Below, in pieces: positions 6,247-7,352 of a stretch of DNA of 7,352 nt. Origin of the DNA: H111-94 sp034436045 (GTDB lineage: Bacteria; Chloroflexota; Ktedonobacteria; Ktedonobacterales; Ktedonobacteraceae); contig DAOTVZ010000265.1 of the NCBI GenBank assembly GCA_034436045.1, positions 1-7,352 on the forward strand. Reading direction: 5' to 3'. The position numbers and the translations under genes were made by a program. The notes under the pieces were generated by a model. It saw only the letters and a program-made list of their open reading frames with translations. It was not told the DNA's origin and did no database searches. The number at the start of each line of letters is the position of its first letter. The first letter of the stretch is position 1.

Positions 6247-7049
6247 GCCCCTTGCTCCTTCATTAAGACCTGTAGCAGTTCCTGTTCCAGTTGTACGGCA
6301 CTGGGGAGCGAGAGATGTTCCTGGCGGCGTGGACGCGGCAGATCGACCTGCACGACGCGCAACACGCGGGCAGGACGCGCGCTGAGGACGTAGATGCGGT
6401 CGGAGAGCAGGATAGCCTCACGGACATCGTGCGTCACGAAGAGAACGCTGGAATGAAAGCTTTGCCACAGGTCGAGTAGCCACATCTGCAATGACAGCCG
6501 CGTGAGAGCGTCCAGCGCACCAAACGGCTCGTCGAGCAGGAGAAAGTCGTGATTGAAGAGAACGGTGCGCAAGAGAGCCACGCGCTGGCGCATGCCCCCG
6601 GAGAGCGTGCCGGGGTAGCTCTGCGCGAACTCGACCAGCCCGAAACGCTTGAGCAGTTCATGTGCCTGCTGCTGAGCCTGCCGACGTGGCACGCGCCGCA
6701 CGTCCAGGCCGAGCATCACATTTTCTTCCACCGTGCGCCAGGGCAAGAGCAGCGGCTGTTGCAGCATATAGCCGCACAGACCGGCGCGCTCCACGTCGCT
6801 ACGCCCGTCGATCTCGATCACACCCGCTCCCGGCGTATCGACACCGGCGATGATATTGAAGAGCGTACTTTTACCGCAGCCACTTGGGCCGATCAGCGTT
6901 ACAAACTCTCCGCGCGCCACCGTCAGATCGATAGGAGTCAGCGCCTCTACCAGCCTGCGCCCGTCACGATAGGTCTTGCTGACGCCGCGCACCACCAGTT
7001 TTGGCCTCTTCAGCATCTCCCCTGGTTCCATGCTCTCCACAGTCGTCAT
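6243..7049 (-). CDS. thiZ: ThiZ-like ABC transporter ATP-binding protein
   Basis: Cytoplasmic ATPase that powers the ThiXY precursor importer. It has 268 residues from the ATG at 7049. All motifs are intact: Walker A GPSGCGKST at 54-62, Q-loop in MLQQPLLLPW around 96-103, signature LSGGMRQR at 149-156, Walker B LLLDEP at 170-175, and the switch His in VTHD at about 207. The LSGGM form and LLPW Q-loop are typical of the taurine, nitrate and thiamine-precursor importer ATPases. A GTG directly before the ATG (7052) is an alternative start; AGGAGGTGAG at 7055-7064 could serve either. It is the first gene after the TPP riboswitch and terminator, which sets its likely substrate pathway, and it overlaps thiX by four bases. 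Confidence 0.89.
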   Translation of the reverse strand: MTTVESMEPGEMLKRPKLVVRGVSKTYRDGRRLVEALTPIDLTVARGEFVTLIGPSGCGKSTLFNIIAGVDTPGAGVIEIDGRSDVERAGLCGYMLQQPLLLPWRTVEENVMLGLDVRRVPRRQAQQQAHELLKRFGLVEFAQSYPGTLSGGMRQRVALLRTVLFNHDFLLLDEPFGALDALTRLSLQMWLLDLWQSFHSSVLFVTHDVREAILLSDRIYVLSARPARVLRVVQVDLPRPRRQEHLSLPSAVQLEQELLQVLMKEQGA

Positions 7050-7054
7050 CACAC

Positions 7055-7064
7055 CTCACCTCCT
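7055..7064 (-). promoter_or_regulatory. Strong ribosome binding site of thiZ
   Basis: AGGAGGTGAG on the minus strand is a near-perfect match to the 16S rRNA 3' end. It lies downstream of the riboswitch terminator and outside its stem, so the switch appears to control transcript elongation rather than access to this site. Confidence 0.75.
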
Positions 7065-7089
7065 GAATCAGCCGCATAGCACGACACGC

Positions 7090-7125
7090 AAAAAGGCCGC
7101 GACCCCTGATATGAGGGTCGCGGCC
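7090..7125 (-). terminator. Rho-independent terminator, expression platform of the TPP riboswitch
   Basis: On the minus strand an 11-bp perfect GC-rich stem (arms 7115-7125 and 7095-7105, GGCCGCGACCC with its complement) encloses a 9-base loop and is followed directly by TTTTT (7090-7094). It lies between the TPP aptamer and thiZ, about 40 bases before the start codon, so it would stop transcription before the transporter genes when the aptamer is ligand-bound. The antiterminator partner is not obvious; GCGGC at 7169-7173, just after the aptamer, could pair with the 5' arm, but this is weak. Confidence 0.93.
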
Positions 7126-7173
7126 CGTCATCATATTGTTCAAATACCATAGAATAGTGGCAAGACCGTCGCC

Positions 7174-7260
7174 GCTTCCCTCCGCAGGTCCTAACCTGAT
7201 CAGGTTCATAGGGTCGGCGCAACGCCCGTCGCGTGCGCCTCTCAGCCACTCGGCTCCCCT
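7174..7260 (-). ncRNA. TPP (thiamine pyrophosphate) riboswitch aptamer, THI element
   Basis: The minus strand reads AGGGGAGCC at the 5' end (7252-7260), then the thi-box CTGAGA (7240-7245), a P3 stem closed by GGCGCA and TGCGCC (7234-7239 with 7216-7221), then ACCCTATGAACCTGATCAGG followed by the distal P4/P5 strand (7183-7214), and GGGAAGC closing P1 (7174-7180). These are the conserved parts of the TPP riboswitch in the right order and spacing. A perfect terminator follows within 50 bases, so the switch probably acts by transcription attenuation: TPP binding turns off thiZXY. Confidence 0.96.
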
Positions 7261-7319
7261 AGCAGCACAAAGCTCCGTGTATGCAGTTGGTAATGTATTG
7301 TAAATCGCTTGCTCTCTGT

Positions 7320-7349
7320 ATTATAGGATAGGTCAGCGGGCAAGCGCAA
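7320..7349 (-). promoter_or_regulatory. Promoter of the thiZXY operon
   Basis: On the minus strand a perfect -10 TATAAT occupies 7325-7320, and a -35-like TTGCGC occupies 7349-7344 with an 18-base spacer. Transcription would begin near 7313, about 50 bases before the riboswitch aptamer. A weaker alternative (TTTACA at 7304-7299) has no good -10. Confidence 0.65.
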
Positions 7350-7352
7350 GGG

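Noticed and set aside
6549..7079. A 176-codon plus-strand frame opposite thiZ
   Set aside because: It is antisense to intact ABC ATPase motifs, and its product is His/Gln/Ala-rich without a domain.
7193..7206. 14-bp perfect palindrome AACCTGATCAGGTT as a possible operator
   Set aside because: It coincides exactly with the conserved distal strand of the TPP aptamer, so the RNA structure explains it.
1..7352. CRISPR arrays, tRNA or rRNA genes, transposases, toxin-antitoxin or phage-defence genes
   Set aside because: None seen on either strand. Essentially all sequence is accounted for by the nuo and thi operons and their control elements.

Overview
The window reads as bacterial chromosome from a GC-rich, probably Chloroflexota (possibly Ktedonobacteria-like) organism. 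This placement is an inference: separate nuoC and nuoD genes, strong Shine-Dalgarno sequences with some GTG starts, sigma-A-type promoters and the style of the proteins fit it, but no phylogenetic marker is present. Two operons converge on a short intergenic region carrying a large perfect inverted repeat.

Left half (+ strand, about 15-4126): a respiratory complex I (NADH:quinone oxidoreductase) operon. A near-consensus extended -10 promoter (15-43) precedes nuoA (104-469), nuoC (460-1185), an unrecognised small two-helix membrane protein gene (1192-1527), nuoD (1552-2694) and nuoH (2714-4126). Genes overlap or lie 6-24 bases apart. NuoC and NuoD form part of the peripheral Q-module, while NuoA and NuoH are the membrane subunits next to the quinone cavity, so the cluster encodes much of the quinone-site junction. 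nuoB, which usually sits between nuoA and nuoC, is absent. nuoI and the antiporter-like subunits do not follow nuoH, so the remaining subunits must be encoded elsewhere if the complex is functional.

Middle (4127-4254): no gene. It holds a perfect 19-bp inverted repeat with a 9-nt loop and no U-tract, either a bidirectional transcription barrier between convergent operons or a copy of a dispersed palindromic repeat.

Right half (- strand, about 7349 down to 4255): a thiamine-precursor uptake operon. A promoter (7320-7349) drives a leader with a complete TPP riboswitch aptamer (7174-7260) followed by an intrinsic terminator (7090-7125). Then come thiZ (ABC ATPase), thiX (permease) and thiY (substrate-binding protein of the NMT1/THI5-like family). 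The likely logic is that when thiamine pyrophosphate is plentiful, the aptamer lets the terminator form and import of the pyrimidine precursor stops.

Most of the window is recognisable metabolism rather than a new system. The points most worth following are the nuoB-less A-C-(small membrane protein)-D-H arrangement, the small protein itself, the altered end of the NuoC signature, the low GC of nuoA and the intergenic palindrome.
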